DNA of 64,000 nt from an uncultured Poribacteria bacterium (GTDB lineage Bacteria > Poribacteria > WGA-4E > WGA-3G): the NCBI GenBank assembly GCA_951828515.1, contig OX639992.1, positions 3,264,217-3,328,216 on the forward strand. Direction: 5' to 3'. Both the position numbers and the translations under genes were made by a program. Of this stretch, positions 9,164 to 16,951 are shown piece after piece (position 1 is the stretch's first letter; every line of letters starts with the position of its first letter). A model generated the notes under the pieces. It made no database searches. It worked only from the letters and a program-made list of their open reading frames with translations, and was not told where the DNA came from.

Positions 9164-9529
9164 TTATTCCTGCTTCAGTCTTCCCCACAGGGTCGTCAGC
9201 AAAATGGCACTTGGCTGAACAGGAAAAGCACTTCGCACAGGTACCCAAGCGGGACCCCAATTCATAGACAGTTCATTTGTCAATTGACGACGCTCACCAT
9301 CCGCTGCGTTCATAATATAAATAGCACTCGTCTGATTCTGCCGAGGTTCTCGTGCTTCAAACGTAATCCATTGACTGTTTGGAGACCAAACAGGATTCAA
9401 CTCCCACTTAGGTTCATCCGTCAACTGACGACGTTCTTGACCATTGAGGTCTGTGACAAAGAGGTCAAAGGTATCTTCAAAACTCGTCATGAGCAGAAGC
9501 ACACTTATCACGAACATTACTTTAAACAT
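9164..9529 (-). CDS. Miniature TolB-like protein: signal peptide, two blades, WGxLK tail
   Basis: Only 121 residues. A signal-like start (MFKVMFVISVLLLMTS) leads to two PD40 motifs (DLFVTDLNGQERRQLTDEP, NPVWSPNSQWITFEAR; YIMNAADGERRQLTNE, GPAWVPVRSAFPV) and then directly to the tail LLTTLWGRLKQE. Compared with the 315-333-residue neighbours it lacks four blades but keeps both ends in frame, which suggests an in-frame internal deletion or a genuine small form. Two blades cannot close a propeller alone, so it would need to oligomerise or would be non-functional as a propeller. It is preceded by a tandem duplication of the conserved upstream element (9730-9895). Confidence 0.72.
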   Translation of the reverse strand: MFKVMFVISVLLLMTSFEDTFDLFVTDLNGQERRQLTDEPKWELNPVWSPNSQWITFEAREPRQNQTSAIYIMNAADGERRQLTNELSMNWGPAWVPVRSAFPVQPSAILLTTLWGRLKQE

Positions 9530-9729
9530 AAGACAATCTCAAGGCAATTTCTGGGACCATTTGCTTATAAGATACTAAGCTTTGGACAATTTTTAGTGGA
9601 TCACACATTTCGTCCCGCTGGGAATGCGTTTTTAGCACCTTTACCCCTTTTTCCCGAAGTTAGGTGTCTGTGTCAAAATCAGAGAAAAAGAGGGATACGC
9701 TTGAAAACTCAACTATCACGCCACACGGA

Positions 9730-9895
9730 TTGTCCAAACTTTAGTAATTATTTATTATTAAAGACGCGACTTCGGAACAAAAAACGTGCATAATTTGAAA
9801 AAAATAGACATCTTGTCCAAACTTTAGTAATTATTTATTATTAAAGACGCGACTTCGGAACAAAAAACGTGCATAATTTGAAAAAAATAGACATC
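9730..9895 (-). repeat. Two perfect tandem copies of an 83-bp unit carrying the conserved upstream element
   Basis: 9730-9812 and 9813-9895 are identical. Each unit holds one full upstream element (9754-9800 and 9837-9883; minus strand CAAATTATGCACGTTTTTTG ... CGCGTCTTTAATAATAAA). If the element is a promoter, the small TolB-like gene at 9164-9529 has two in tandem, though about 225 bp from its start. Confidence 0.85.
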
Positions 9896-10052
9896 TAACT
9901 GTATAAAGGTGATTGACAGGCAGGAGGCAGCGGGTAAAAGAAAAGTCTGTGTGGTTGGGAAGCCGCGCTGACCGTATATGGTGCTCAGCAATTAGCGGAT
10001 AAGGTCTGTCGTCTCTGGAACAAGCGACAGTGGGAATTCAATTACTGCTTAA

Positions 10053-10172
10053 TAGGACTTACACATTTGCTCTTAAAGTACTCTGATAAGGGGATTTAGG
10101 GGGTTAAATACGAGGGAATAACGATTTTTCAGGGGAATATACCCTTTCTCTGTTCAATTTGCGTAAGTCCTG
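10053..10172. mobile_element. MITE-like element with AGGACTTAC inverted ends
   Basis: About 120 bp beginning TAGGACTTACACA and ending TTGCGTAAGTCCTGA, so the ends are inverted repeats (AGGACTTAC / GTAAGTCCT). No coding capacity. A second copy with the same ends and a different interior lies at 57385-57506. Flanking TTAAT / ATTAA may be a target duplication. Confidence 0.6.
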
Positions 10173-10194
10173 ATTAATTCGTTCGCACCTGTTT

Positions 10195-12126
10195 TCATAA
10201 CTTTCCTATTGAATTGACGCGCCGGGAGACTGTTCTTGGATCGTAAACTTGGACACTCGTAGGCGGTCCACCCCCAAAAATGTAGATTTGCCCATCTATC
10301 ACCTCAGTCGCATGTCCGATCTTTCCAATGAGCATCTCCGACTCTTGGGTCCAACGATCAGTTGCGGGGTCGTAGACCTCAATCGTTGAAAGGCGATTAA
10401 GTTTCCTTTCTTCCTGAAAGTACCCCCCCATGACATAGATTTTGCCATCGATTACACTTGTCGAGTGAGCCGCTTTCGGAACAGACATCTCTGTCCTTTC
10501 CTGCCATTGATTCGTCTTGGGATTGAACACTTCAACACTGGAAAGATATAGAGATGAAAGATACCGACCTGACGGATCGTAATTCGGGGGCCACCCTATC
10601 CCGCCCACAGCATAGATCTCTCCATTCACAACACTAATTGCTGCGGAACAACGCGCATGGTTCATACTTTGGGCTTTTGCCCATGTGTCTGTCGCCGGAT
10701 CATAGACTTCCACAGTTTCTAACTGCGACTGTTCATTAGCAGTTGACCACCCACCAATAGCATAGATTTTGCCGTCCACGACGCAGGTCTTGGTCTTCCT
10801 TGGTGTCGGCATATCCGCTTTCTGGGTCCATGTGTCTGTCGCCGGATCATACATTTCTACAGTTGGGAGTTCTTCAGACTCATTTCCGAAACCGCGAGGC
10901 ACCTGATACTTCTTCATTTTTGATCCACCAATGGCGTAGATTTTGTCATCCACAACTGAGACCGATACATTAGACCGAACTGTCGGCATATTCGCCTTTC
11001 CTGCCCATGTATCGGTTTCAGGATCGTACATTTCTACGGTTGAAAGCGACAGGTCCCCGTATTCGTCCCATTCGAGCTGTAGACTGCCCCCTATCACGAA
11101 TATTTTTCCATCCACAACACAGGTAGAAAAGTCAGACCGGACTGTTGGCATGTCGGCTTTCTGCGTCCACTGTGCCGTAGAAAATCTGAGAGAATTCCCC
11201 TGTGTATCGGATACCAAGGGCGTTTCAGAAGTCTGTAGTCCTGCACCACTGTTTTTATCGGCGGAAGTCGCACGGCCAACTTGGTTCCGTAGGTCGGGTT
11301 TTGAATCGACATCAAGGACAATAAAGGTGTCAATAATTTCAACGGTAGGTTCGGATACCGCCTCGAAGTTATAGGGTCTCTGGAAGCGGACGAGGTATTG
11401 ACCGGTCGCGCCTAACAGCAAGGCAATTAGAAGCGTCGCGATACCAAAAGCACCCCACGGGAGCAGAGGTTTTGCAACCGGTGGCGGTATCGGTTTCACG
11501 TCGGCGATTTGCCGCATGATGTTCTCGGTGAGGTTGGTGGATAACCGCACGCCGCCGAGCACCTCCTGAACCAAGCGTTCTTGGTCCTGCTGCAAACGCT
11601 CTCTCCCTCGCCGGAGTCGACTGGTAATGGTGTTTACCGAGACACCTAAGAATTTGCTAATCTCCTTCGCGGTCATTTCACCGAGGTAGTAGAGCGTCAC
11701 TACCGTGCGTTCACTTTCCGGCAGTTTGGACAACAGTCTTTGCACAATTTCATGGCGATACTTAGCACCTTCGGCTTCGCGCTGCTCCGCGGCATAATGG
11801 TTATACGCGGATTCCTCTATTTCTTCCATAGGCGTGTCCTCCAGCGATTGCAGCGCGGGTTTGTGGCGTTGGAGCCAATTCAAGCAAAGTCGATTCGCAA
11901 TGACGTAGAGCCACCCCGCAAATTGGTTGGGGTTTTTGAGTGTCGAGAGTTTTTTATATGCTTGCAGGAAGGTGTCTTGCGTAATTTCCTCGGCATAGTG
12001 AAAATCGTTAACCTTCCGCCACACAAGCGCATGAACACTCTTTTGGTATTTTTGGACCAAGATGCCAAATGCCTCGTCATCGTCCGACAAAATCCTACGA
12101 ATGAGTTGAACATCGTCTGCTACCAT
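10195..12126 (-). CDS. ECF sigma factor - transmembrane - Kelch propeller fusion (paralog 3)
   Basis: 643 residues. ECF sigma-2 (AEEITQDTFLQAYKKL, AGWLYVIANRLCLNWLQR) and sigma-4 (LPESERTVVTLYYLGEMT, GVSVNTITSRLRRGRERL), hinge KPIPPP, one membrane segment at about 222-241 (WGAFGIATLLIALLLGA), then the conserved outer linker (FEAVSEPTVEIID, DSKPDLRNQ). After STAQWTQ, the same junction as in the 991-4050 protein, the outer domain switches to Kelch repeats: VVDGKIFVIGGS, TVEMYDPETDTW, VVDDKIYAIGGS, TVEMYDPATDTW, VVDGKIYAIGGW, TVEVYDPATDTW, VVNGEIYAVGG, VIDGKIYVMGGY and VIDGQIYIFGGG, i.e. six blades. ATG 12126 has GGAGG 6 nt upstream; an in-frame extension to 12237 lacks this. It follows a secreted Kelch gene on the same strand. 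Confidence 0.9.
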   Translation of the reverse strand: MVADDVQLIRRILSDDDEAFGILVQKYQKSVHALVWRKVNDFHYAEEITQDTFLQAYKKLSTLKNPNQFAGWLYVIANRLCLNWLQRHKPALQSLEDTPMEEIEESAYNHYAAEQREAEGAKYRHEIVQRLLSKLPESERTVVTLYYLGEMTAKEISKFLGVSVNTITSRLRRGRERLQQDQERLVQEVLGGVRLSTNLTENIMRQIADVKPIPPPVAKPLLPWGAFGIATLLIALLLGATGQYLVRFQRPYNFEAVSEPTVEIIDTFIVLDVDSKPDLRNQVGRATSADKNSGAGLQTSETPLVSDTQGNSLRFSTAQWTQKADMPTVRSDFSTCVVDGKIFVIGGSLQLEWDEYGDLSLSTVEMYDPETDTWAGKANMPTVRSNVSVSVVDDKIYAIGGSKMKKYQVPRGFGNESEELPTVEMYDPATDTWTQKADMPTPRKTKTCVVDGKIYAIGGWSTANEQSQLETVEVYDPATDTWAKAQSMNHARCSAAISVVNGEIYAVGGIGWPPNYDPSGRYLSSLYLSSVEVFNPKTNQWQERTEMSVPKAAHSTSVIDGKIYVMGGYFQEERKLNRLSTIEVYDPATDRWTQESEMLIGKIGHATEVIDGQIYIFGGGPPTSVQVYDPRTVSRRVNSIGKL

Positions 12127-12192
12127 CGGGATCCTCCACGGTGCGCGAACAGATTTGGTTATACCCACATCTCCATTATGAGTTATTCCACA

Positions 12193-12235
12193 AAGAATTG
12201 AATCGACACACTTAGATAGACGAAAAAAGAAAATC
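12193..12235 (-). promoter_or_regulatory. Degenerate version of the conserved upstream element
   Basis: Minus strand TATCTAAGTGTGTCGATTCAAT resembles the 3' half of the element (CCTAAGTCGCGTCTTTAAT), about 70 bp before the third sigma gene. The 5' ATTATGCAC half is not present, so this is only a weak candidate. Confidence 0.25.
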
Positions 12236-12332
12236 AAATAATTTACCGTATAATAGTTTCTCTGACATGAAACAGTATATCATATTTCTATTTTTTCATA
12301 GATTGGATACGGACGAGACCTAACCATGTGGT

Positions 12333-13406
12333 TTACTGGGATTTTTTCAGTTCACCCCAGCGTGTCAGTAGTTTGTCTTTTGGGTCAACTGATAGAAAAC
12401 CGGTGTCGAACACCTCAACGATTGGTGAAAATTTTCTGTCTCCTAGCCAACCACCTAAGGCATAGATTGCCCCCTTCACAACAACTGCCGTTGTCTCTTT
12501 TGGGATCGTCATTGGCTCGGCTTCGCGCCATTTGTGGGTCGTTGGATTATAAACATCCACATCGTCGATGCGTGTAGTCTTATTTCCGCCCCGAGGATTA
12601 GAACCCCCCATTGTATAAATCTCATTATCAACGACAACGGTTGAAAACCCAAATTTGAACATTGGCATGTCAGGAAGTTCACCCCATTGGTCGGTTTTCG
12701 GATTATACTCTTCAATAGATTTAACAAACTGGTCACCAAGAAGACCCCACCGCCAATTATAACCGCCGAGCGCATAGATTTTACCGTCTACAACGACAGC
12801 ATCGGTCCGCCCTCGTTCTGTCGGCATGTCTGCGCCCTTCTCCCATCTATTGGTTAACGGATCGTAGACCTCAACGAGGCCTATTGCCACATCACGGCCA
12901 AGTTTTTTATCGTGAACACTCCCACCGATGACGTATATCTTTCCATCAACGACCGCGGTCATAAACCCATTACGAAGTATTGGCATATCCCGCTTCTTGG
13001 TCCATGTATCGGTTCCTGTATCATACATCTCGACGCTCTTTTTGTATCTGAGTGCCCCCCGGGGTCCCTTTCGGTCATAGCCCCCAAACACATAGATTTC
13101 GTTGGAAAATACTGCAACTCCCGGAGCAACCCGCGGGGTCAGCATATTTGCAGCGGTGTGCCATGTGTTCGTCTGTGTGTCGTAGATATCTACTGTCGAA
13201 AGCGCAGGGGCCTGCCCACCTAAATTTTCATGGTGGTCGAAACCGCCGATGAAATAAATTTTACCATTGACAGCAGCAGCGGTAGGACCAACTCTCAATG
13301 TTGGCAGTTCGGTTACCTGTTCCCAACCCCCAGCAAAACTGGTAGAGACCACAACAAATAAGAGGATAAAAACCCATTGTAAATATCTGCATTTTGCGAG
13401 CATCAT
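12333..13406 (-). CDS. Secreted Kelch propeller protein with WGxLK tail
   Basis: 357 residues. A signal peptide (YLQWVFILLFVVVSTSFAG) leads to six Kelch repeats: AAVNGKIYFIGGF, TVDIYDTQTNTW, VFSNEIYVFGGY, SVEMYDTGTDTW, VVDGKIYVIGGS, LVEVYDPLTNRW, VVDGKIYALGGY, VVDNEIYTMGGS, DVDVYNPTTHKW and VVKGAIYALGGW. The end is LLTRWGELKKSQ, a variant of the tail seen on TolB-like and LamG proteins here. Kelch propellers often bind proteins or glycans; the ligand is unknown. Two ATGs follow one another (13406 and 13403); GGAG is better spaced for the second. The conserved upstream element lies 48 bp upstream. The repeats are close to those in the sigma-Kelch fusion just downstream, which suggests domain exchange. 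Confidence 0.9.
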   Translation of the reverse strand: MMLAKCRYLQWVFILLFVVVSTSFAGGWEQVTELPTLRVGPTAAAVNGKIYFIGGFDHHENLGGQAPALSTVDIYDTQTNTWHTAANMLTPRVAPGVAVFSNEIYVFGGYDRKGPRGALRYKKSVEMYDTGTDTWTKKRDMPILRNGFMTAVVDGKIYVIGGSVHDKKLGRDVAIGLVEVYDPLTNRWEKGADMPTERGRTDAVVVDGKIYALGGYNWRWGLLGDQFVKSIEEYNPKTDQWGELPDMPMFKFGFSTVVVDNEIYTMGGSNPRGGNKTTRIDDVDVYNPTTHKWREAEPMTIPKETTAVVVKGAIYALGGWLGDRKFSPIVEVFDTGFLSVDPKDKLLTRWGELKKSQ

Positions 13407-13453
13407 GTTCTCCTTAGGCGTTTATTAAAGTGCGTTCAGGAAGAGAACGCCTT

Positions 13454-13499
13454 ATATTATTAAAGACACATTTTTAGGGTGAAAAGTGTGCAGCATTAG
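13454..13499 (-). promoter_or_regulatory. Conserved upstream element, copy 6 (before the Kelch gene)
   Basis: Minus strand: CTAATGCTGCACAC, a 12-nt gap, then AAAAATGTGTCTTTAATAAT followed by ATAAGG. It ends 48 bp before the secreted Kelch gene. Confidence 0.55.
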
Positions 13500-13565
13500 A
13501 AAAAAGCCTGTCGCTTCTGAAACAAACGACATTAGAAGTACCTCCATGTTTTGTGAATAACGCCA

Positions 13566-15596
13566 CTACTTCAAAATCACCATCCGTCGCGTCGCTGAGA
13601 AATCCCCGGCGGTAAATGTGTAAAAATACAGACCACTTGCGACGGGTTCGCCGACTGTGTTCCGGCCATCCCAATACGCGGCACGAGCGCGCGAGGTATA
13701 CCGACCCGCTACCTGATACCCAAGCGACAATTCACGTACCAGACCGCCACGCGGATTGTAAATCGCGATGCGAACCACTGCCGGTGTTTTTAACTGATAC
13801 GGGATCCACGTCTCCGGATTGAACGGGTTCGGATAGTTGTGCAACAGCGCGGTTTCTGCTGGCGTCAGAAGTGCCAAGAGGTCTTTAAGTATCTCGATTC
13901 CTCTCGCCATCGTTGCATCTTTACCTTCAAGTTGCTTGGCACCGCGCAACCACCCTTGGACCTCTCCTGCGGTGAGCGTCTCAACGACTTGTGGATGGGC
14001 AGTGGGTGCTGATGCAGTCGTATTGAACGCCCCTGCTACTAAAACCAAGTCTTGAATGTTGACCACACCATCTTCATTGATGTCTGCTGCATGATGCCCA
14101 GTTTGACCGAACTGCGACGCAACGAGAACGAGATCTTGGATATTGACGACACTGTCGGCGTTGAGATCACCTTCGAGTTGGGGTGGTTCGACGGTGGGCG
14201 TGGGTGGTGGTGGTTCGATGACGGGCGTAGCGGGTGTCAGTTCCCATACCTGAATCGTCTGGTCATAACTCCCACTCGCTAGCAGACTACCATCCCCGGA
14301 GAAGGCAACGGAAGCGATAGCATACCTGTGTCCTTTAAGCGTCTGTAAGGGTTGCCCGGTGTCAACATCCCATAACTGAAGCGTATCGCCATAAAACAGA
14401 ATCGTATCGACATAACCGCCACTCACTAACGTGTTACCATCGGGAGAGAACGCTACGGAATTGACATCATCCATAGGTCCCTCAAGTGTCCGCAGAAGTT
14501 CTCCGGTTTCAGCGTCCCACACCCGAAGCGTCCTGTCATAACTCCCACTCGCTAACGTGCCACCGTCAGGAGAGAACGCTACGGAAAGGATCCCATCCGT
14601 ATGCCCCTCAAGTGTCCGCAGAAGTTCTCCGGTTTCAGCGTCCCACACCCGAAGCGTCCTATCATAACTCCCACTCGCCAGCGTGCGACCATCGGGAGAG
14701 AACACCACGGAACGGATATAATCCGTATGCCCCTCAAGTGCTGGCTTATGTTGTCCGGTTTCAGCATCCCACAACCGAAGTATATTGTCATAACCCCCAC
14801 TCGCTAACGTGCGACCATCAGGAGAGAACACTACAGAACGGACACCGTCCGTATGTTCCTCAAGTGTCTGCAGGGGTTGCCCGGTTTCAGCATCCCACAA
14901 CCGAATCGTATGGTCCCAACTCCCACTCGCTAACGTGTTACCATCGGGAGAGAACGCTAAGCAAGTGACACCACTCGTATGTCCCTCAAGTGTCAGCTTG
15001 TGTTCGCCGGTGTTAGTATCCCACAACCGAATCGTCCTGTCTCGACTCCCACTTGCTAACGTGCGCCTATCGGGAGAGAACGCTACGGCAAGGACATCAC
15101 TCCTATGTCCCTCAAGTGCCAGTTTGTGTAGATTGCTCGGGACACCCTCTACTTCTGCAAGACTGCTCGTCACTGTTCCGTCTGGCGTGAGCTGAAGAAT
15201 ATTTCCACTGGCGTATTTTCCCCATACACCATTGTGGTTAACCTCGCCAATCCATCTGTATTCACCGGGAAGCGTTACCACATAGCCGTATAATCCGGTC
15301 GCTTTTTCTGAATCAGGAACATCAACCCAAGGGCTCGTTGAATTATCGCGCCTCTGCCATTTGGAGTTGCGAACTGAATCGGTAGAAGCAGTACTGCGGT
15401 TGGTTACGTTAAAAACGGAAAATCCTCCGTGTGCCCCAAAACCTATTTTAATTCCGTCCTTGAGTAGTTCGATGGTTGCTGCTGGCGGATACTCGTCTGC
15501 AGTTTGACCATAACTAATGCCCTGCGCGCCGATGCCTATCAACACAACGCCTAAAATCACTATCAGACTTTTTCGATTAACAATTGTGCTTTTCAT
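13566..15596 (-). CDS. Secreted WD40 protein with dockerin-like repeats and FlgD-like C-terminal sorting domain
   Basis: 676 residues. A signal peptide (SLIVILGVVLIGIGAQGISY) is followed by a roughly 120-residue beta-rich region, then seven WD40 repeats of the pattern LEGHT-x-V-x-S-V-x-FSPDG-x-TLASGSYD-x-T-L-x-VWD at about 155-455. A PPPPTPTVEPP linker leads to two dockerin-type calcium repeats (GDLNADSVVNIQDLVLVASQ, DINEDGVVNIQDLVLVAG). The end contains NYPNPFNPETWIPYQL, AIYNPRGGLVREL, YWDGRNTVGEPVASGLYFY and RRMVILK. That block matches FlgD-Ig/type IX-like C-terminal domains and is closely related to the end of the protein at 59025-61841. It carries no WGxLK tail, so it probably uses a different sorting route. 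Start ATG 15596; the ribosome site is weak. Confidence 0.87.
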   Translation of the reverse strand: MKSTIVNRKSLIVILGVVLIGIGAQGISYGQTADEYPPAATIELLKDGIKIGFGAHGGFSVFNVTNRSTASTDSVRNSKWQRRDNSTSPWVDVPDSEKATGLYGYVVTLPGEYRWIGEVNHNGVWGKYASGNILQLTPDGTVTSSLAEVEGVPSNLHKLALEGHRSDVLAVAFSPDRRTLASGSRDRTIRLWDTNTGEHKLTLEGHTSGVTCLAFSPDGNTLASGSWDHTIRLWDAETGQPLQTLEEHTDGVRSVVFSPDGRTLASGGYDNILRLWDAETGQHKPALEGHTDYIRSVVFSPDGRTLASGSYDRTLRVWDAETGELLRTLEGHTDGILSVAFSPDGGTLASGSYDRTLRVWDAETGELLRTLEGPMDDVNSVAFSPDGNTLVSGGYVDTILFYGDTLQLWDVDTGQPLQTLKGHRYAIASVAFSGDGSLLASGSYDQTIQVWELTPATPVIEPPPPTPTVEPPQLEGDLNADSVVNIQDLVLVASQFGQTGHHAADINEDGVVNIQDLVLVAGAFNTTASAPTAHPQVVETLTAGEVQGWLRGAKQLEGKDATMARGIEILKDLLALLTPAETALLHNYPNPFNPETWIPYQLKTPAVVRIAIYNPRGGLVRELSLGYQVAGRYTSRARAAYWDGRNTVGEPVASGLYFYTFTAGDFSATRRMVILK

Positions 15597-15674
15597 CAAA
15601 TCTTCGGCGTGGAAATCCCCGAATTTATTCAGGGGAGGAAACGCCGTCTCCTTTCCTTAGTTTTTTTAAAGATT

Positions 15675-16550
15675 TCATTGCTTCAGTCGTCCCCATGTTG
15701 TGGTGAGTTTTCCGTGGGGTTCGACTGCGAGTGGGATGCCGGTCCTCGCTCCACCCTCGCCCACCAGATGATGCGCACGACCCGATGTGTCTGAAAATTT
15801 CCGTCTTCCACCGGGTTCATCAAAATGCCATAAGGCGATTGTCTCCTTATCTTTTTTGAATTTATTACGCGGCGTAAACCCGTCTTTGCTGACATCATAA
15901 CGAGCCACGGTTGAGACACGGACCTCATCAATATATCCCGCAAAAGAACCCCAGAAGTGGTCGTCGTGAATCTCAATTTTCTTTCCGAATCCTCCAAGCG
16001 TAAAATCCTTTGGGTGCTGGAAGTGTGAGAGATCGTGTGTGATCGGTATTCCTCTCGGCCAGTTCCGTATCTTTGCGAAATCGTTAACGATGATTGCTTC
16101 CTCTCTTCCATCTGACTGGAATGCGATGTGATGCCATTGATTCAGGGAAAGTGCTGTTACGGTGCTTCTCGTAGCGGGACCTCCTCCAATCATAATATGC
16201 CATTGAATGAATAGGATTAAATCACCCTTCTGCCAATCGATATGTGCCTTTATGTGATCCCGTTGCCCATTATCGCTCGCGACCCGCATCTCCACCTGTT
16301 GGCTGAGAATCATGGCATATACATTCCCGTCAGGTGGTGTGGTCGGATAGACCCACGCTTCAACAGTGAATTCTTCTGTGTCTTTCGGGAAGAGAACACC
16401 GAAGGTTTTAAAGTCTAAAACGGCGTAGTCGTCCACGCCATCGAGGACTAAATAGTTTCCACCGGCGGGTGAAGCGGGGGGGAATGCTTTGGCACTCAGC
16501 GGAATTAACGCGATCATAAAGAAACATGTAAGAATTTGTCGATGTGTCAT
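15675..16550 (-). CDS. Secreted LamG/concanavalin-like protein with WGxLK tail
   Basis: 291 residues. Signal peptide (ILTCFFMIALIPLSAKA), then a LamG-type jelly roll: GNYLVLDGVDDYAVLDF, FTVEAWVYPTT, ALSLNQWHHIAFQSDG, FWGSFAGYIDEVRVSTVARY and ETIALWHFDEPGG. These motifs are typical of carbohydrate- or protein-binding LamG_3 domains. It ends LAVEPHGKLTTTWGRLKQ, the tail shared with TolB-like and Kelch proteins. ATG 16550 follows AGGAG. The conserved upstream element lies about 70 bp upstream. It is probably exported and surface- or periplasm-located; the ligand is unknown. Confidence 0.88.
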   Translation of the reverse strand: MTHRQILTCFFMIALIPLSAKAFPPASPAGGNYLVLDGVDDYAVLDFKTFGVLFPKDTEEFTVEAWVYPTTPPDGNVYAMILSQQVEMRVASDNGQRDHIKAHIDWQKGDLILFIQWHIMIGGGPATRSTVTALSLNQWHHIAFQSDGREEAIIVNDFAKIRNWPRGIPITHDLSHFQHPKDFTLGGFGKKIEIHDDHFWGSFAGYIDEVRVSTVARYDVSKDGFTPRNKFKKDKETIALWHFDEPGGRRKFSDTSGRAHHLVGEGGARTGIPLAVEPHGKLTTTWGRLKQ

Positions 16551-16618
16551 TTTTTATCTCCTGTTTCGTCTAAAAAACGTGTGTTTGACATAAGAGCACT
16601 TAGAAAGAGAATCCCTTC

Positions 16619-16667
16619 TATAGTTAAAGACACAATTTTAGAATAGGAATTGTGCATAATTTGGGAA
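16619..16667 (-). promoter_or_regulatory. Conserved upstream element, copy 7 (before the LamG gene)
   Basis: Minus strand: CCCAAATTATGCACAATTCC, then TATTCTAAAATT, then GTGTCTTTAACTATAG. It ends about 70 bp before the start of the 15675-16550 gene. Confidence 0.55.
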
Positions 16668-16780
16668 AAATGTGAAAATAATTAATTTTTAATCCAATAT
16701 GGTTGATGGTCGGCAAGATCGCGAGCACAGCTCGCTCCTACAGAAGAAACAGATTCCTACGGTTGAGGAAAACAAAAAAC

Positions 16781-16809
16781 TTGACTTTTTTTTTACTTAA
16801 TTTTAAGAT
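16781..16809 (+). promoter_or_regulatory. Sigma-70-like promoter for the DUF1800 cluster
   Basis: TTGACT (16781-16786), a 17-nt T/A-rich spacer, then TAAGAT (16804-16809). It is oriented toward the 16952 gene. Confidence 0.45.
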
Positions 16810-16951
16810 ATAGGCAATCTTATAGCGGCTTCTTCAATCCATTGTCCTGCAAGCCTCTATAGGCTTGCACAGAACCGAACATCAGAACGGTATTCCATCG
16901 GAAGTTACTAACGTGAGGGATCGCCTCACAGTGAATGTATCGGAGGTGAAT

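Larger units (their letters stand above)
9530..10194. other. Intergenic stretch with duplicated promoter element and a MITE
   Basis: No gene supported. The stretch contains the 83-bp tandem repeat (9730-9895) and the AGGACTTAC-ended element (10053-10172). 9530-9729 and 9896-10052 show nothing recognisable. Confidence 0.5.
16551..16951. other. Divergent intergenic region with two opposed promoters and short hairpins
   Basis: This is the space between the minus-strand LamG gene and the plus-strand DUF1800 gene. It contains the conserved upstream element (16619-16667), two small palindromes (GCGAGC-ACA-GCTCGC at 16721-16735; GCAAGCCT-CTAT-AGGCTTGC at 16849-16868) and a sigma-70-like promoter at 16781-16809. 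Confidence 0.6.

Noticed and set aside
9284-9793. 169-codon plus-strand frame over the mini-TolB gene
   Set aside because: It is antisense to a better supported gene and extends into the tandem repeat with no family-like content.
14052-15195. Plus-strand open frames across the WD40 gene
   Set aside because: They are shadows of the repeat-encoding minus-strand gene and mirror its periodicity.
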